The notes below the pieces were generated by a model that was not told where the DNA came from, did no database searches, and saw only the letters and a program-made list of their open reading frames with translations. Both the position numbers and the translations under genes were made by a program. Shown in pieces: positions 26,822 through 36,173 of a DNA stretch of 64,000 nucleotides. The DNA is from GCA-002733465 sp039969155 (GTDB lineage: Bacteria > Pseudomonadota > Gammaproteobacteria > Enterobacterales > Kangiellaceae), in contig JBDVOJ010000112.1 in the NCBI GenBank assembly GCA_039969155.1, positions 1-64,000 of the forward strand. Direction: 5' to 3'. Positions within the stretch are counted from its first letter, which is position 1. Every line of letters begins with the position of its first letter.

Positions 26822-29800
26822 CTAATTTACTTGATAAACCGCGACTGTGCCGCTGATTTCGTTACCAACGATGACTAGCGGATAACCACTTGGGCTGTCT
26901 TCTGCTTTTACAAAAGTCATTCCTTCTGGCGCTAGGTCGCCATTGTTGATGTCATTGAAGTCTCGATTATTAGTGTAACTAATAAACTGAACGCCGTAAG
27001 GGTTAGTAATGTCGTACATAGCGATCCCCCCCATTCTTTCCATACCAATAAAAGCATATGTGCGCTCACCAACTTGACCAACCGTTAGCGCTTCAGGTTC
27101 TGGGCCTTTTGCATCAGATCGAGTATCAGGGTCATTTTCATCTTCATCATTATTAAAGTTAACACCATAAAGACCGGCCGTGGTTTTCTCAAATTCAGCG
27201 CCACTGTCATAGACTAACTCACCCGATTCATCCCAGATGGAAAATGAGCGCGCACCAAATGAATAAAGCGTCTCATATTCCTCATTCTCATTTTTACCCA
27301 AATAAGGAATCACTTTTAAACGACCCAACTGCTCATCCGTCTGTAAATTAACAGCATCGGGAAATGCTGCCGCATCTAGGGCTAAATCTTCGACACGCTC
27401 ATCTACATCTTGGAACCCATCACCCGCATCACCTTCATTAGCCGTCAATAAATAGGTTTTTCCGTTAACCTGATAACTAGTGATGGTATCTGGCTGATAT
27501 AAACCTAAGAGATTGTTATAGTTTCTAATGTTAACTTTGTCGTCCTTGTCGCTCGCGTCCAACTGGTTAGACTGCAAGCTATGATCTTTAAATCCTAGTC
27601 CTTTAACAGTCGTGATACTTTTGGCATTAAGGTCGACAATTGCCAACGCATTAATTTCTTGAAGCGTCACATAGGCGGTGGACGAATCGTCAGAGATGGT
27701 GACATATTCGGGCTCTATCGCATGAGCAAGGTCTAGCGCATCAGGATTGACATTAATACCAGGAATAGATGTGCCATTGAAATTATCAAAATAAAGCGTT
27801 GTAGCAACGCTCTCGGCAATACCGTTATTTACATCGATGATTGACACTGAGCCTTTTTGATCATTTGCGGGATCATCCGTCGCCTGAGCTTCATTAGCTA
27901 CGACAATTTTAGAGCCGTTTTTAGAAAATGCGACGTTATCTGGCAACACTCCCACCCGTACTGGTACAAAGTCATTGACATCAAAGCTGCCATCGGCATT
28001 TAATGAATAAACAAGGACTACACCACTTTCCATCAAGTCATCATCATGGGCAATCGCAACAGCCATTAGATTTTCGTGAATAGCGATACTATTAATATCT
28101 GATACTGCGATCACTTCACTATCGATGATAACGCTATTCGGTAAATCATAAGTTACACCTATCAAATTAAAATCAGTAGTCGGTGAAGCGAGAGCCTGTG
28201 TCGGAATCGCTGCTAAACTCGCGACTTCAATTCGATTGCCTAAGTCTCCATTGATTGCGAACACTGAATTTGAACTATGATGGTATTGAACGATTTCCGC
28301 AGCCCCCTCACCGGTTGAACTAGATTGGTATCGAGCTACCAAAGTCATCTCCAATTTCTCAGAAACATCTGATTGACTTGAAGTGAATTTATCGCCGATA
28401 TTAAGAACATTTATTTCACTAGCGCTGCCTTCGATACCAAAATCGTTATCATTAATTAGCATAATATGTTGAGCATCTAACCACGCAATGCCCTCAATCT
28501 TTTTAGGTAGATCAGGAGCGTCAACCATGCTATTAAAAACCAGAGATTTACTGACCGGTGTCGCGTCAACGGCAGACAGGTTGTAAACGTCTTCAAGTGT
28601 TTTCAATTCATCTGACTCGTTAGCGATCACACCCATGCTGCTTAGAGTCGAGTTAAGAATATTTTTACCGCTTGCTAAATTGATTCGATAGAGCTTAGTC
28701 GTTTTACTGATTCTTTCTAGAATGATGAGGTCATCATCGCCAACCGCTAATATTTCCGAAATTTTGACATCACTCTGATTTTTATTCAGATCGCCAATGA
28801 CTCCGTCAGTGAAAGTTTCAGGCATATCGATTTGATAAACATATTCACCAACCGCGTCTCCAAGCTCTCCGTCGACTAGCATATACTTCATCACACGAAC
28901 GTTTCTAGACACTTTGTAATTAGGATTCTGTAAAGGGCTTTGCATAATAAAATAAAGCGAGGTTTCGTCAGGTGATACCGCAATCGATTCAATACCTCGA
29001 TTCAATTTTCGCTTATGATAAACTGCTGGAAGATCACCCGCGATAGGGTAGTTAGCATCGGCTAATTGGGTTTCCATTCCCGCAGGAACCGACCGAGAAA
29101 TAATAGTGCCATCTGCGGCAACGTGAAGAATTGAAACGCCATACTCTTCGGCTATCCAAAAGCTTCCGTCGCTAAGCCTAACCATGGCTTCCGGATCTAA
29201 CCCTTCAGAATCGAATGCTACTTCCGCGCCATTTGCATCAAATGCAAGCTCGGTATTGCTAGTATCATCGCTGAATGTTAGTGGATTTGGAAGGCCAGTA
29301 ATCGGAACGCCATCCGCATCTTTCAAAGTAATGGTCTCCAGCAATTTAACTTGCTTAGCACCGGCAGTATTCTCAACTAATTCCCATTTATAAATACTCG
29401 GAGAAAAATCCAATATTGGAAATATCTTACCGCTCGTCGGTTCACCATTAACAACACAAAAGTTAGCAATATTGATTATCTCTTCGGCATCACTACACTT
29501 TATATTGGGTCCGCGATCGGAAATAGTATAAAACACATTCGCTGCGTCTTCTGGGTAATGGTAAGCTCCTGAGCCAAATCCTATGGTTAAGTCGATGGTA
29601 TTTCCAACTTGCGCACCCAGTTGAAATGAAGATGTCGCGAGAGCTTCAGCTCCTTGTTCAAATGTAAATGTTATTTTGCTCGCGAGCAAATTACTGATGT
29701 TAGTCGCCAAGCTTGGACTACAAACATTTCCTGTAGCGTCAATTTCTGAATCATCCAGGATATTGTTTGCATTATTATCGAGACCACTATCGATTCTAAC

Positions 29801-29968
29801 TCCACCATTAAAACATGCTGTAGAACCAACAGCTATTTGAGTTTGTGTTACCAAACTATTTAAGCCGTTTTCTCCGGCCTCACCCTGACTTCCATCCTCG
29901 CCATCATCGTAGCAAGCCGAAAGCGCCGTAGTTAAACTTATTATAAGAATTGATTTTTTGAAGTTCAC
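26822..29968 (-). CDS. Large lipoprotein: esterase-like phytase domain plus choice-of-anchor-I beta-propeller
   Basis: 1048 residues. A lipobox (ISLTTALSACYDD, Cys19) is followed by a short GEAGENG linker. Residues about 85-560 resemble the 'esterase-like activity of phytase' family (GSGAYHYPEDAANVFYTISD, SDGSFWIAEEYG, RGIESIAVSPD). Residues about 590-1048 resemble the choice-of-anchor-I/YncE-like propeller seen in alkaline-phosphatase-like proteins (EPEYVTISDDSSTAYVTLQE, YLLTANEGDAGDGF, GPEPEALTVG). Domain names are from memory of these families. A Pho box lies about 60 nt upstream. It probably hydrolyses phosphoesters at the cell surface, but activity is not proven. Confidence 0.82.
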   Translation of the reverse strand: MNFKKSILIISLTTALSACYDDGEDGSQGEAGENGLNSLVTQTQIAVGSTACFNGGVRIDSGLDNNANNILDDSEIDATGNVCSPSLATNISNLLASKITFTFEQGAEALATSSFQLGAQVGNTIDLTIGFGSGAYHYPEDAANVFYTISDRGPNIKCSDAEEIINIANFCVVNGEPTSGKIFPILDFSPSIYKWELVENTAGAKQVKLLETITLKDADGVPITGLPNPLTFSDDTSNTELAFDANGAEVAFDSEGLDPEAMVRLSDGSFWIAEEYGVSILHVAADGTIISRSVPAGMETQLADANYPIAGDLPAVYHKRKLNRGIESIAVSPDETSLYFIMQSPLQNPNYKVSRNVRVMKYMLVDGELGDAVGEYVYQIDMPETFTDGVIGDLNKNQSDVKISEILAVGDDDLIILERISKTTKLYRINLASGKNILNSTLSSMGVIANESDELKTLEDVYNLSAVDATPVSKSLVFNSMVDAPDLPKKIEGIAWLDAQHIMLINDNDFGIEGSASEINVLNIGDKFTSSQSDVSEKLEMTLVARYQSSSTGEGAAEIVQYHHSSNSVFAINGDLGNRIEVASLAAIPTQALASPTTDFNLIGVTYDLPNSVIIDSEVIAVSDINSIAIHENLMAVAIAHDDDLMESGVVLVYSLNADGSFDVNDFVPVRVGVLPDNVAFSKNGSKIVVANEAQATDDPANDQKGSVSIIDVNNGIAESVATTLYFDNFNGTSIPGINVNPDALDLAHAIEPEYVTISDDSSTAYVTLQEINALAIVDLNAKSITTVKGLGFKDHSLQSNQLDASDKDDKVNIRNYNNLLGLYQPDTITSYQVNGKTYLLTANEGDAGDGFQDVDERVEDLALDAAAFPDAVNLQTDEQLGRLKVIPYLGKNENEEYETLYSFGARSFSIWDESGELVYDSGAEFEKTTAGLYGVNFNNDEDENDPDTRSDAKGPEPEALTVGQVGERTYAFIGMERMGGIAMYDITNPYGVQFISYTNNRDFNDINNGDLAPEGMTFVKAEDSPSGYPLVIVGNEISGTVAVYQVN

Positions 29969-30027
29969 AAGAATATCCTAGTATTGAGATTAATTTTCGG
30001 CTCAATGTTAAGAGTGATTTGTTAAAC

Positions 30028-30049
30028 TAATATGACACTATTATGATAG
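30028..30049 (-). promoter_or_regulatory. Pho box upstream of the phytase-like lipoprotein
   Basis: On the minus strand CTATCAT-AATA-GTGTCAT gives two heptamers 11 nt apart, each one mismatch from CTGTCAT. The -10 region 10 nt downstream is poorly conserved, so this site is weaker than those at pstS and the porin. It lies in the divergent gap with the sulfurtransferase gene. Confidence 0.65.
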
Positions 30050-30235
30050 GTTGATTGCACGTTCCTTAGTTAGAATTAGACCTACAATATGATTCGACTA
30101 AGCCTTAAAGTGTAAATGGGTGTGACTTTTAGCGAATATCCCTTGTAGTTTTATTTCAAGAATTTTATAGTCAGGCTCACACACTTTGTGTTGTTTAAAG
30201 CATATCGAGATTCTGCAAGCAGAAGGGATACCACT

Positions 30236-31198
30236 ATGACTAACTTACGAGCTATTTTCGGTTTTACCTGTATCATCTTAACTAATCTCCTGGTCACCGG
30301 TTGCACCGCTGTAACAAAGCAACAATCAGATAACATGGCTACGCCGCCAATGGGTTCTCTTGTTTCTACGGAATGGCTCAGTGAAAATTTAGACCAACCG
30401 GATTTGGTAGTTGTTGATAGCACAGTCATCGTAAAAATGGATGAGCAAGGCAAAATGAGCAACATCAGTGGTTATTCTCGATATCAACAAGAGCACATAC
30501 CGAACGCTCGATTTGCTGATTTAAAAGGTGCGATGTCAAGCCATGATAGTCCGTTAGACTTTGTGATGCCGACACCAAGACAATTTGCTGCAGAGCTCGG
30601 CAAACTAGGCATCGACAACAACTCCAAAGTAGTAATTTATAGTACTGATAATCATGTGTGGGCGGCTCGATTATGGTGGATGCTGCGTTGGGCTGGGTTA
30701 CAACAAGTAGCGATTTTAGATGGTGGGTTTGCCGCTTGGAAGGCCGAGAGTAGAGCGATTAGCTCTCAAGAACCTAAGTTTTCAGAAAAGAAGTTTAAAT
30801 TAGCTTTAAAACCGGAATTAATCGCCGATCGCAATCAAGTTTTTAATGCAATCAGCGATCCAACCGTTCGTATCGTGGATGCACTTCCTGCCGCCTCATA
30901 TAGCGGGCAGTTTTCAATGTACGCCAGACCAGGTCATATTCCTACGGCAAGCAATATGCCTACATCTGATCTGGTTAACGAAACAGGCCATTACAAGTCA
31001 TTCGACGAACTCGATATGATGCAAGAAGGTAATCGCGAGCAACGAGTCATTACTTATTGTGGTGGTGGCGTGGCAGCGTCTGGTGCGGCATTCACTTTAC
31101 ATCGGTTAGGTTTCAAGAATGTAGCGGTTTATATGGGATCGCTCCAAGAGTGGGCGGAGGATCCTAAGAATCCAATGACCACTGATGTCACTGAATAA
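30236..31198 (+). CDS. Lipoprotein sulfurtransferase with two rhodanese domains
   Basis: Thiosulfate or 3-mercaptopyruvate sulfurtransferase-like protein. ATG 30236 is chosen (AAGGG upstream; the longer frame to 30188 adds 16 residues before the signal). Lipobox LLVTGCTA gives an exported lipoprotein. The first rhodanese domain (about residues 45-165) is inactive in type and has HIPNARFADL. The second carries the catalytic Cys275 in TYCGGGVAAS with HIPTASNMP before it. The CGGGVAAS loop favours the thiosulfate/mercaptopyruvate class, but the substrate is not determined. Confidence 0.88.
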   Translation: MTNLRAIFGFTCIILTNLLVTGCTAVTKQQSDNMATPPMGSLVSTEWLSENLDQPDLVVVDSTVIVKMDEQGKMSNISGYSRYQQEHIPNARFADLKGAMSSHDSPLDFVMPTPRQFAAELGKLGIDNNSKVVIYSTDNHVWAARLWWMLRWAGLQQVAILDGGFAAWKAESRAISSQEPKFSEKKFKLALKPELIADRNQVFNAISDPTVRIVDALPAASYSGQFSMYARPGHIPTASNMPTSDLVNETGHYKSFDELDMMQEGNREQRVITYCGGGVAASGAAFTLHRLGFKNVAVYMGSLQEWAEDPKNPMTTDVTE

Positions 31199-31230
31199 TA
31201 CGATTTAACTTTGCAAGCCAGGATTTAGAA

Positions 31231-32835
31231 ATGGTGTTGAAACACTCTCCAGTTAGATGGTTAGTCTTGGTTTCAATGTTGCTTAGCTCGTGTACTTACT
31301 TGAAATATTCTTCGATTCAAGCCGAGTACGCTCGAATTCAAAATGCCTCACCCAGCCAAATGACTCTCAAGCATATGCTTGACCGAGACACTTTTTTTGT
31401 CGTAGGGAAAACAGTCGATTCACTTGGAAAATCGCAAAAAGAACCAATGGCAGTCGCTGCATTTTCCAATAAATTTTCTTTGAACGAAAGAGTCGATACG
31501 ATGTATCTGAATCGTTCGGGAACCCATTTCGGACTGAATCTCCCAGCCGGAGAATTTCAGCTAATTGTGGTAAGAGATACCAATCATGACGGAATTTTTA
31601 CAAGTGACGAAGTAATAGGCGAGCAGTCAATTACACTGAATTTGGAATCCCACCCGCAGAAAATAGTATCACAAGTTGAAATAGACTTAACTCAATCGAA
31701 AACTCATATTAGTTTCGATTCATTTCCTGTGAAAGATAGCGAGGTCGAACAACCTTCGCTCTACTTTCCAAATGGCGCAATAAGAAAACTTACCGACCCG
31801 ATATTCGATAAAAACATCGCAACACTCGGGATGTACGATCCTGCGTCATTCCTTGAACATGCTCCTACAACTTTCTTCGCACTTGAGGAAGATCAAGTAC
31901 ATAAGATCCCTGTCATCTTTGTTCACGGTATTGATGACAGTCCTAGAGCCTTCGAAACGATTATTTCGCAACTTGACCGCAACAGATATAAGCCCTGGTT
32001 TTTCTATTACCCGTCTGGTGGGGACTTAAATCAGTTAGCAGAATTATTTTATAATGTATTTCTTTCAGGGAAAGTTATCTCGCTTAGTGATATGCCACTT
32101 ATTGTGGTAGCTCATAGTATGGGAGGGCTGGTTGTTCGCGAATCGATTAATCAATACTTAGGCGACCATTACGAGAATAAACTGAAATTATTTGTCAGTA
32201 TCGCAAGCCCCTTAGGCGGTCATCCAGACGCTAAGTCTGGAGTCGAAAATGGACTCATCGTACTGCCAGCCTGGAGAGATTTAGATCCCTCTAGTCAATT
32301 TATTCAAAACCTTTATAGGCGCCAATTACCTACGGATTTAGAACATCACCTATTTTACGCATATCATAATTCTGACACCCTAAAACTAGGGGAGAATAGT
32401 GATGGTGTGGTTCCGCTTTCAAGCCAGCTTCATCAAATAGCACAACGCCAATCAAACTTACAAATAGGTTTCAAAAACAACCACACCGATATCCTAGAAA
32501 GCCAAGTTATGATCGATCAGCTGCTCGAAACTATGTCGACAATTACCAGCATATTTCCTGAAGATCATATGGAGATGCTAGAAAACGCCGGTCTAGATTT
32601 AGCGTTAGACGATTCATATGATCCGAGAACCAAGCACCTTCTAAGTTATGCGGGAAAATACATTGCAAAATTGATTAGCGGAGAAATTCCAACAATACAC
32701 CCTCATCAAGATATATTTCTAGAGGCTGTTCTAGGTAAAAGAAAGCCGGCAACTACCATTGAAAAAGACTTTGTGAAGCTAGTTGCGGCCTATCCGCATA
32801 TTTTCACAGTAGGACCCGATTCACATGACGAATGA
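31231..32835 (+). CDS. Alpha/beta-hydrolase lipoprotein (putative lipase/esterase)
   Basis: 534 residues. A signal ends in lipobox SMLLSSCTY. An N-terminal beta-rich domain with a Ca-loop-like DTNHDGIFTSDE is followed by an alpha/beta-hydrolase core: oxyanion HG in VIFVHGIDDSPRAF, nucleophile elbow AHSMGG (Ser296), candidate acid Asp391 in NSDGVVPL and His418 in NHTDIL. The triad is assigned by position, not by structure. Its stop overlaps the next gene by 11 nt. Probably a surface or periplasmic esterase. Confidence 0.85.
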   Translation: MVLKHSPVRWLVLVSMLLSSCTYLKYSSIQAEYARIQNASPSQMTLKHMLDRDTFFVVGKTVDSLGKSQKEPMAVAAFSNKFSLNERVDTMYLNRSGTHFGLNLPAGEFQLIVVRDTNHDGIFTSDEVIGEQSITLNLESHPQKIVSQVEIDLTQSKTHISFDSFPVKDSEVEQPSLYFPNGAIRKLTDPIFDKNIATLGMYDPASFLEHAPTTFFALEEDQVHKIPVIFVHGIDDSPRAFETIISQLDRNRYKPWFFYYPSGGDLNQLAELFYNVFLSGKVISLSDMPLIVVAHSMGGLVVRESINQYLGDHYENKLKLFVSIASPLGGHPDAKSGVENGLIVLPAWRDLDPSSQFIQNLYRRQLPTDLEHHLFYAYHNSDTLKLGENSDGVVPLSSQLHQIAQRQSNLQIGFKNNHTDILESQVMIDQLLETMSTITSIFPEDHMEMLENAGLDLALDDSYDPRTKHLLSYAGKYIAKLISGEIPTIHPHQDIFLEAVLGKRKPATTIEKDFVKLVAAYPHIFTVGPDSHDE

Positions 32836-33412
32836 TCCAAAAAGCGACCTATCTGAATCAAAACAAAAGCGTGTAAAGGTCTTTATTATCGTTTATCCAT
32901 TCGCATTAATCACTATCGCGATACTTGTGAATTGGCTATTGCTTGGTATCAACAATCTGACATTCAGTTCGCCGAACGATCACGTTGTTACCGTTTTGAT
33001 TCTAACAACCATTGGTTTGCTAGCTAATCACACTTGGTTAATGACCGCGACCGAACTCACCCGACTGCGTTATCGTTTATATGCAACACCAGAAGAATGG
33101 CGAAACAGTGGTAGAGATAAACAGCAAGCATCCAGTAAAGGTCTCGAAGAATTAGAAAGGATTCATAATGCGCATAGAAATACCACGGAAAACACCGTAT
33201 ATTTCGTATTACTCGGAACGCTTTTTGTGATGTTTTCGCCAACCGTGCTAGCAGCCTCTGTCTGGTTAAGCATTTTCGCTTTCGCTAGACTCGGTTACAC
33301 TTATAGTTATTTAAAAGGTTTAGATAATATTCGCGGAATCTTTATGAGTTTAGGGTTACTCAGCTTATTTGGGATGGCGAGTAATTTACTTTTAGCGCTT
33401 CTCGCGCTTTAG
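32825..33412 (+). CDS. MAPEG-family integral membrane protein
   Basis: 195 residues with four hydrophobic segments (about residues 16-38, 55-76, 118-142 and 165-190). The loop LERIHNAHRNTTENTVYF matches the MAPEG signature (R-x-x-x-A-H-x-N-x-x-E-N), the glutathione-binding helix of microsomal GST and eicosanoid-synthase relatives. Bacterial members are little studied. The 11-nt overlap with the lipase gene suggests translational coupling and perhaps a shared role on lipids. Confidence 0.75.
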   Translation: MTNDPKSDLSESKQKRVKVFIIVYPFALITIAILVNWLLLGINNLTFSSPNDHVVTVLILTTIGLLANHTWLMTATELTRLRYRLYATPEEWRNSGRDKQQASSKGLEELERIHNAHRNTTENTVYFVLLGTLFVMFSPTVLAASVWLSIFAFARLGYTYSYLKGLDNIRGIFMSLGLLSLFGMASNLLLALLAL

Positions 33413-33461
33413 CCACCTAAACATTCGAGGGCCGAAAAACCCTATTTATCCGCTCTATGCT

Positions 33462-34574
33462 TTACTCAAGTGCTTGAGTTATATCTGCCATCAAGTCATC
33501 TAGCTTTTCACAACCGACACTTAATCGAATTAGCCCTGGTGACACATCATCGGTTCCCCATCGCGCTCGGCGTTCAGCCATTGAATGGATCCCTCCAAAA
33601 CTGGTCGCCTCAAAGATTAATTGCGAACGCTCTAAAAACTTATCTGCTGATTGTTGTTCACCTAAGTCAAAACTAATGATAAATCCGAAATGATGCATTT
33701 GTTTGCTCGCGATAGCATGAGATGGGTCAGTCACTAAACCTGGAAACCTGACTGATTTAACTTTGCTGTTGCTCGCCAAATACTCAGCAATTTTTTGAGC
33801 GTTGTTTACCATTCTTTCTAGTCGTAAATCTAAACTAGCCAACCCTCGATGTACTAACCATGACTCCATAGGGCCAGCAATATTCCCAGACAGCTTGCGC
33901 CATAATCGCATTGCTTCTAGCATTTCGGAATTATTAGTGGCGATATGACCAAAAAGCACATCGCTATGACCATTAACAGCCTTGGTATCAGAACACATTG
34001 AAATGTCAGCACCCAGCAACAAGGGCTGCTGCCCGAGCGGTGTGCTGGTGGTGTTATCAATCGCTAAAATCGCTCCAGCTTGGTGCACCTTATCCGCCAA
34101 TAGTTGAATGTCGACAACATCTAACAGCGGGTTGCTAGGCGTTTCTATGAAGACTAATTTAATGCCTGTGAAATCCTGTAGCAATAACTCATTCGTTGGC
34201 ACCGCTTTAATAATGACTCCAAATTTCTTGAGAAATGATTCAGCGTAAGCACGAGTGGCGTAGTAACCATCGGATTGCAATAACAATACATCGCCAGCTT
34301 CAACTAACGAAGTCATTACCGCAGCACCCGCCGCCATCCCAGAAGGAAACACCAGTGCATCGCCGCCTTCAAGTTGACCGAGTGCCTCCTCTAGCGAATC
34401 CCAAGTGGGATTATGAAATCTTGCATATTGGTGATGGTCATTGTCGACTTCGCCCGACAAATGAAATGCACTGGCAAACGTTGGACCACTCACAAAAGGC
34501 GCCCCCTGTTTTGCTGGTTTGATACCGGCGTGAATGGTTTTGGTCGCTAGAGAAACTGTTGGTTTTTTGGTCAT
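33462..34574 (-). CDS. PLP-dependent trans-sulfuration enzyme (cystathionine gamma-lyase/synthase-like)
   Basis: Cys/Met-metabolism PLP enzyme. The PLP Lys lies in SDTKAVNGHSDVLFG, the Tyr/Arg cofactor contact in YARFHNPTWDSLEEAL, and the phosphate-binding segment is FPSGMAAGAAV; the C-terminal RLSVGCEKLDDLMADI is typical. Start ATG 34574 has only a weak GAG upstream, and the longest frame begins at 34616. The family cannot be split into gamma-lyase, gamma-synthase or sulfhydrylase from sequence alone. No methionine riboswitch was seen upstream. Confidence 0.87.
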   Translation of the reverse strand: MTKKPTVSLATKTIHAGIKPAKQGAPFVSGPTFASAFHLSGEVDNDHHQYARFHNPTWDSLEEALGQLEGGDALVFPSGMAAGAAVMTSLVEAGDVLLLQSDGYYATRAYAESFLKKFGVIIKAVPTNELLLQDFTGIKLVFIETPSNPLLDVVDIQLLADKVHQAGAILAIDNTTSTPLGQQPLLLGADISMCSDTKAVNGHSDVLFGHIATNNSEMLEAMRLWRKLSGNIAGPMESWLVHRGLASLDLRLERMVNNAQKIAEYLASNSKVKSVRFPGLVTDPSHAIASKQMHHFGFIISFDLGEQQSADKFLERSQLIFEATSFGGIHSMAERRARWGTDDVSPGLIRLSVGCEKLDDLMADITQALE

Positions 34575-34647
34575 AAAAATCTCAATCAAAGGTTTGGCAG
34601 TGTATTGAATGCTCAAATTCTAAGTTAATGCTTCAACATGTTTAAGC

Positions 34648-34682
34648 TTTATCAATCGTGTTACTCTTTGATAAAGAGTAAC
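34648..34682. promoter_or_regulatory. Overlapping inverted repeats in the divergent gap
   Basis: GTTACTCTTT (34660-34669) and AAAGAGTAAC (34673-34682) form a perfect 10-bp inverted repeat with a 3-nt centre. A second, mutually exclusive pairing uses TTTATCAA just before it and TTGATAAA inside it. It lies about 85-90 nt from both the PLP-lyase and EamA starts, so it may be an operator or an attenuator. Confidence 0.5.
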
Positions 34683-34774
34683 AGCTTATACTACCACGTG
34701 AAATAAATGAAAAGTTAGTACCTAGTTGAGCTTGTTCTGATTGACCATTAACTACTTAGCAAAGGAACAAAGAT

Positions 34775-35650
34775 TTGCCTGACTCAATTAAAATCTTCGT
34801 GATAACAGGCTTAGCCTTGTTAGCCTTTGCGGCTAACTCAATTTTTTGCCGATTAGCTCTGCAGCCTTCCAATATAGACCCTGCAAGTTTCACTAGTATT
34901 CGATTGATTTCAGGAGCGTTAGCCTTAATTATCATTTTGGCGATACGTCCGGGAAGCGATTCATTAAATATCACCAAGACCCTATTTACCAAGCAAGGCT
35001 GGAACTGGTTAGGTGCTTTGTTGTTGTTTTCGTATGCCATATTGTTTTCGTTCGCTTACACCTTGTTAGACACAGCAACCGGTGCGCTTATTCTATTTGC
35101 TACGGTTCAAATTTTCCTGTTGATAAGCCAATTAGTACAGGGCTATCGATTTAGCAAGGTAGAAATTATTGGGATTATTCTTGCGATGATAGGATTCATC
35201 TATTTAACTTTGCCCGGTGCATCTCGCCCCGATTGGTTAGGCTTATTATTAATGAGTTTGGCCGGTATATCTTGGGCAGGCTATACCCTAGCAGGGAAGC
35301 ACGCCAGTCACCCGACTAAGAATACCGCCGAGAATTTCGTACGCTGTGTTCCGATCACCATAATTGCGTGGATTATTTTTAGTGATCAACACTCTATTAA
35401 TGCTTGGGGAATTTTATGGGCAGTATTGTCTGGTGTATTCGCCTCAGCTATGGGATACAGTCTCTGGTATTATTCAGTTAAGCATATCAATATGACTCAA
35501 GCGGCGTTATCTCAACTGCTAGTCCCTGTACTGGCGGCAATTGGAGGAGTCTTGTTGGTTAAAGAGTCAGTGACTAGCTCGTTTATAATTTCGGCCGTGT
35601 TGATAGTATTAGGGATCGCAATGGTTTCGCTCACCAAAAAAAAAGGTTAG
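34775..35650 (+). CDS. EamA-family (DMT superfamily) transporter
   Basis: 291 residues with about ten hydrophobic segments arranged as two EamA repeats (SIFCRLALQPSNIDPASFTS, then SWAGYTLAGKHASHPT). The last repeat has SQLLVPVLAAIGGVLLVKES. Exports or imports a small metabolite (amino acids are common in this family), but the substrate is unknown. TTG start with AGGA about 8 nt upstream. The gap to the divergent PLP-lyase gene holds an inverted repeat. Confidence 0.88.
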   Translation: MPDSIKIFVITGLALLAFAANSIFCRLALQPSNIDPASFTSIRLISGALALIIILAIRPGSDSLNITKTLFTKQGWNWLGALLLFSYAILFSFAYTLLDTATGALILFATVQIFLLISQLVQGYRFSKVEIIGIILAMIGFIYLTLPGASRPDWLGLLLMSLAGISWAGYTLAGKHASHPTKNTAENFVRCVPITIIAWIIFSDQHSINAWGILWAVLSGVFASAMGYSLWYYSVKHINMTQAALSQLLVPVLAAIGGVLLVKESVTSSFIISAVLIVLGIAMVSLTKKKG

Positions 35651-35741
35651 ATGCGGTACTTAAAAATTAACTCGGTGAAATTTTAACAACGGCGTGTATA
35701 CCTCAACATCAAATTAGCAACCAAAATTAAAAGGATTAACT

Positions 35742-36113
35742 ATGAAAGCCACAGGTTCATTCGATATTACCCTCGAACCACAAGCTGGAGAGTCTTACCC
35801 GGTCGGTAGAATGCAAATTGATAAAACCTACACTGGTGATCTGGTCGGAACGGGGACAGGCCAAATGATCAGTAAAAGAACAGAAACTGGCGATGCAGTA
35901 TACTCAGCAATAGAAGAATTCGAAGGCTCAATTCAAGGAAAATCGGGTGGTTGCACTTTTTTTCATATTGGGCGGATGTCTACTGCAGAGCAAACACTCG
36001 ATATCACCATAGTGTCAGGTTCTGGTACGGGCGAATTGGTTGGAATTGAAGGGCAGTTATCTATCAACCAAGAACAAGGTTCGCATCACTATGAATTAGA
36101 ATACACTTTATGA
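35742..36113 (+). CDS. DUF3224 domain protein
   Basis: 123 residues with no signal peptide. The pattern ATGSFDITLEPQ, GRMQIDKTYTGDLVGTGTGQM, YSAIEEFEGSIQGKSGGCTF and SGSGTGELVGIEGQL is the DUF3224 beta-barrel domain, related to allene-oxide-cyclase-like folds. Function is unknown. An AAAAGGA ribosome site lies just upstream of ATG 35742. It starts a short plus-strand series with the next two hydrolase genes. Confidence 0.8.
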   Translation: MKATGSFDITLEPQAGESYPVGRMQIDKTYTGDLVGTGTGQMISKRTETGDAVYSAIEEFEGSIQGKSGGCTFFHIGRMSTAEQTLDITIVSGSGTGELVGIEGQLSINQEQGSHHYELEYTL

Positions 36114-36173
36114 AATAGCTTAGTACAGGATGTTACTCTATCACCATTACATTTTTACTTGGAGGACCTACTA

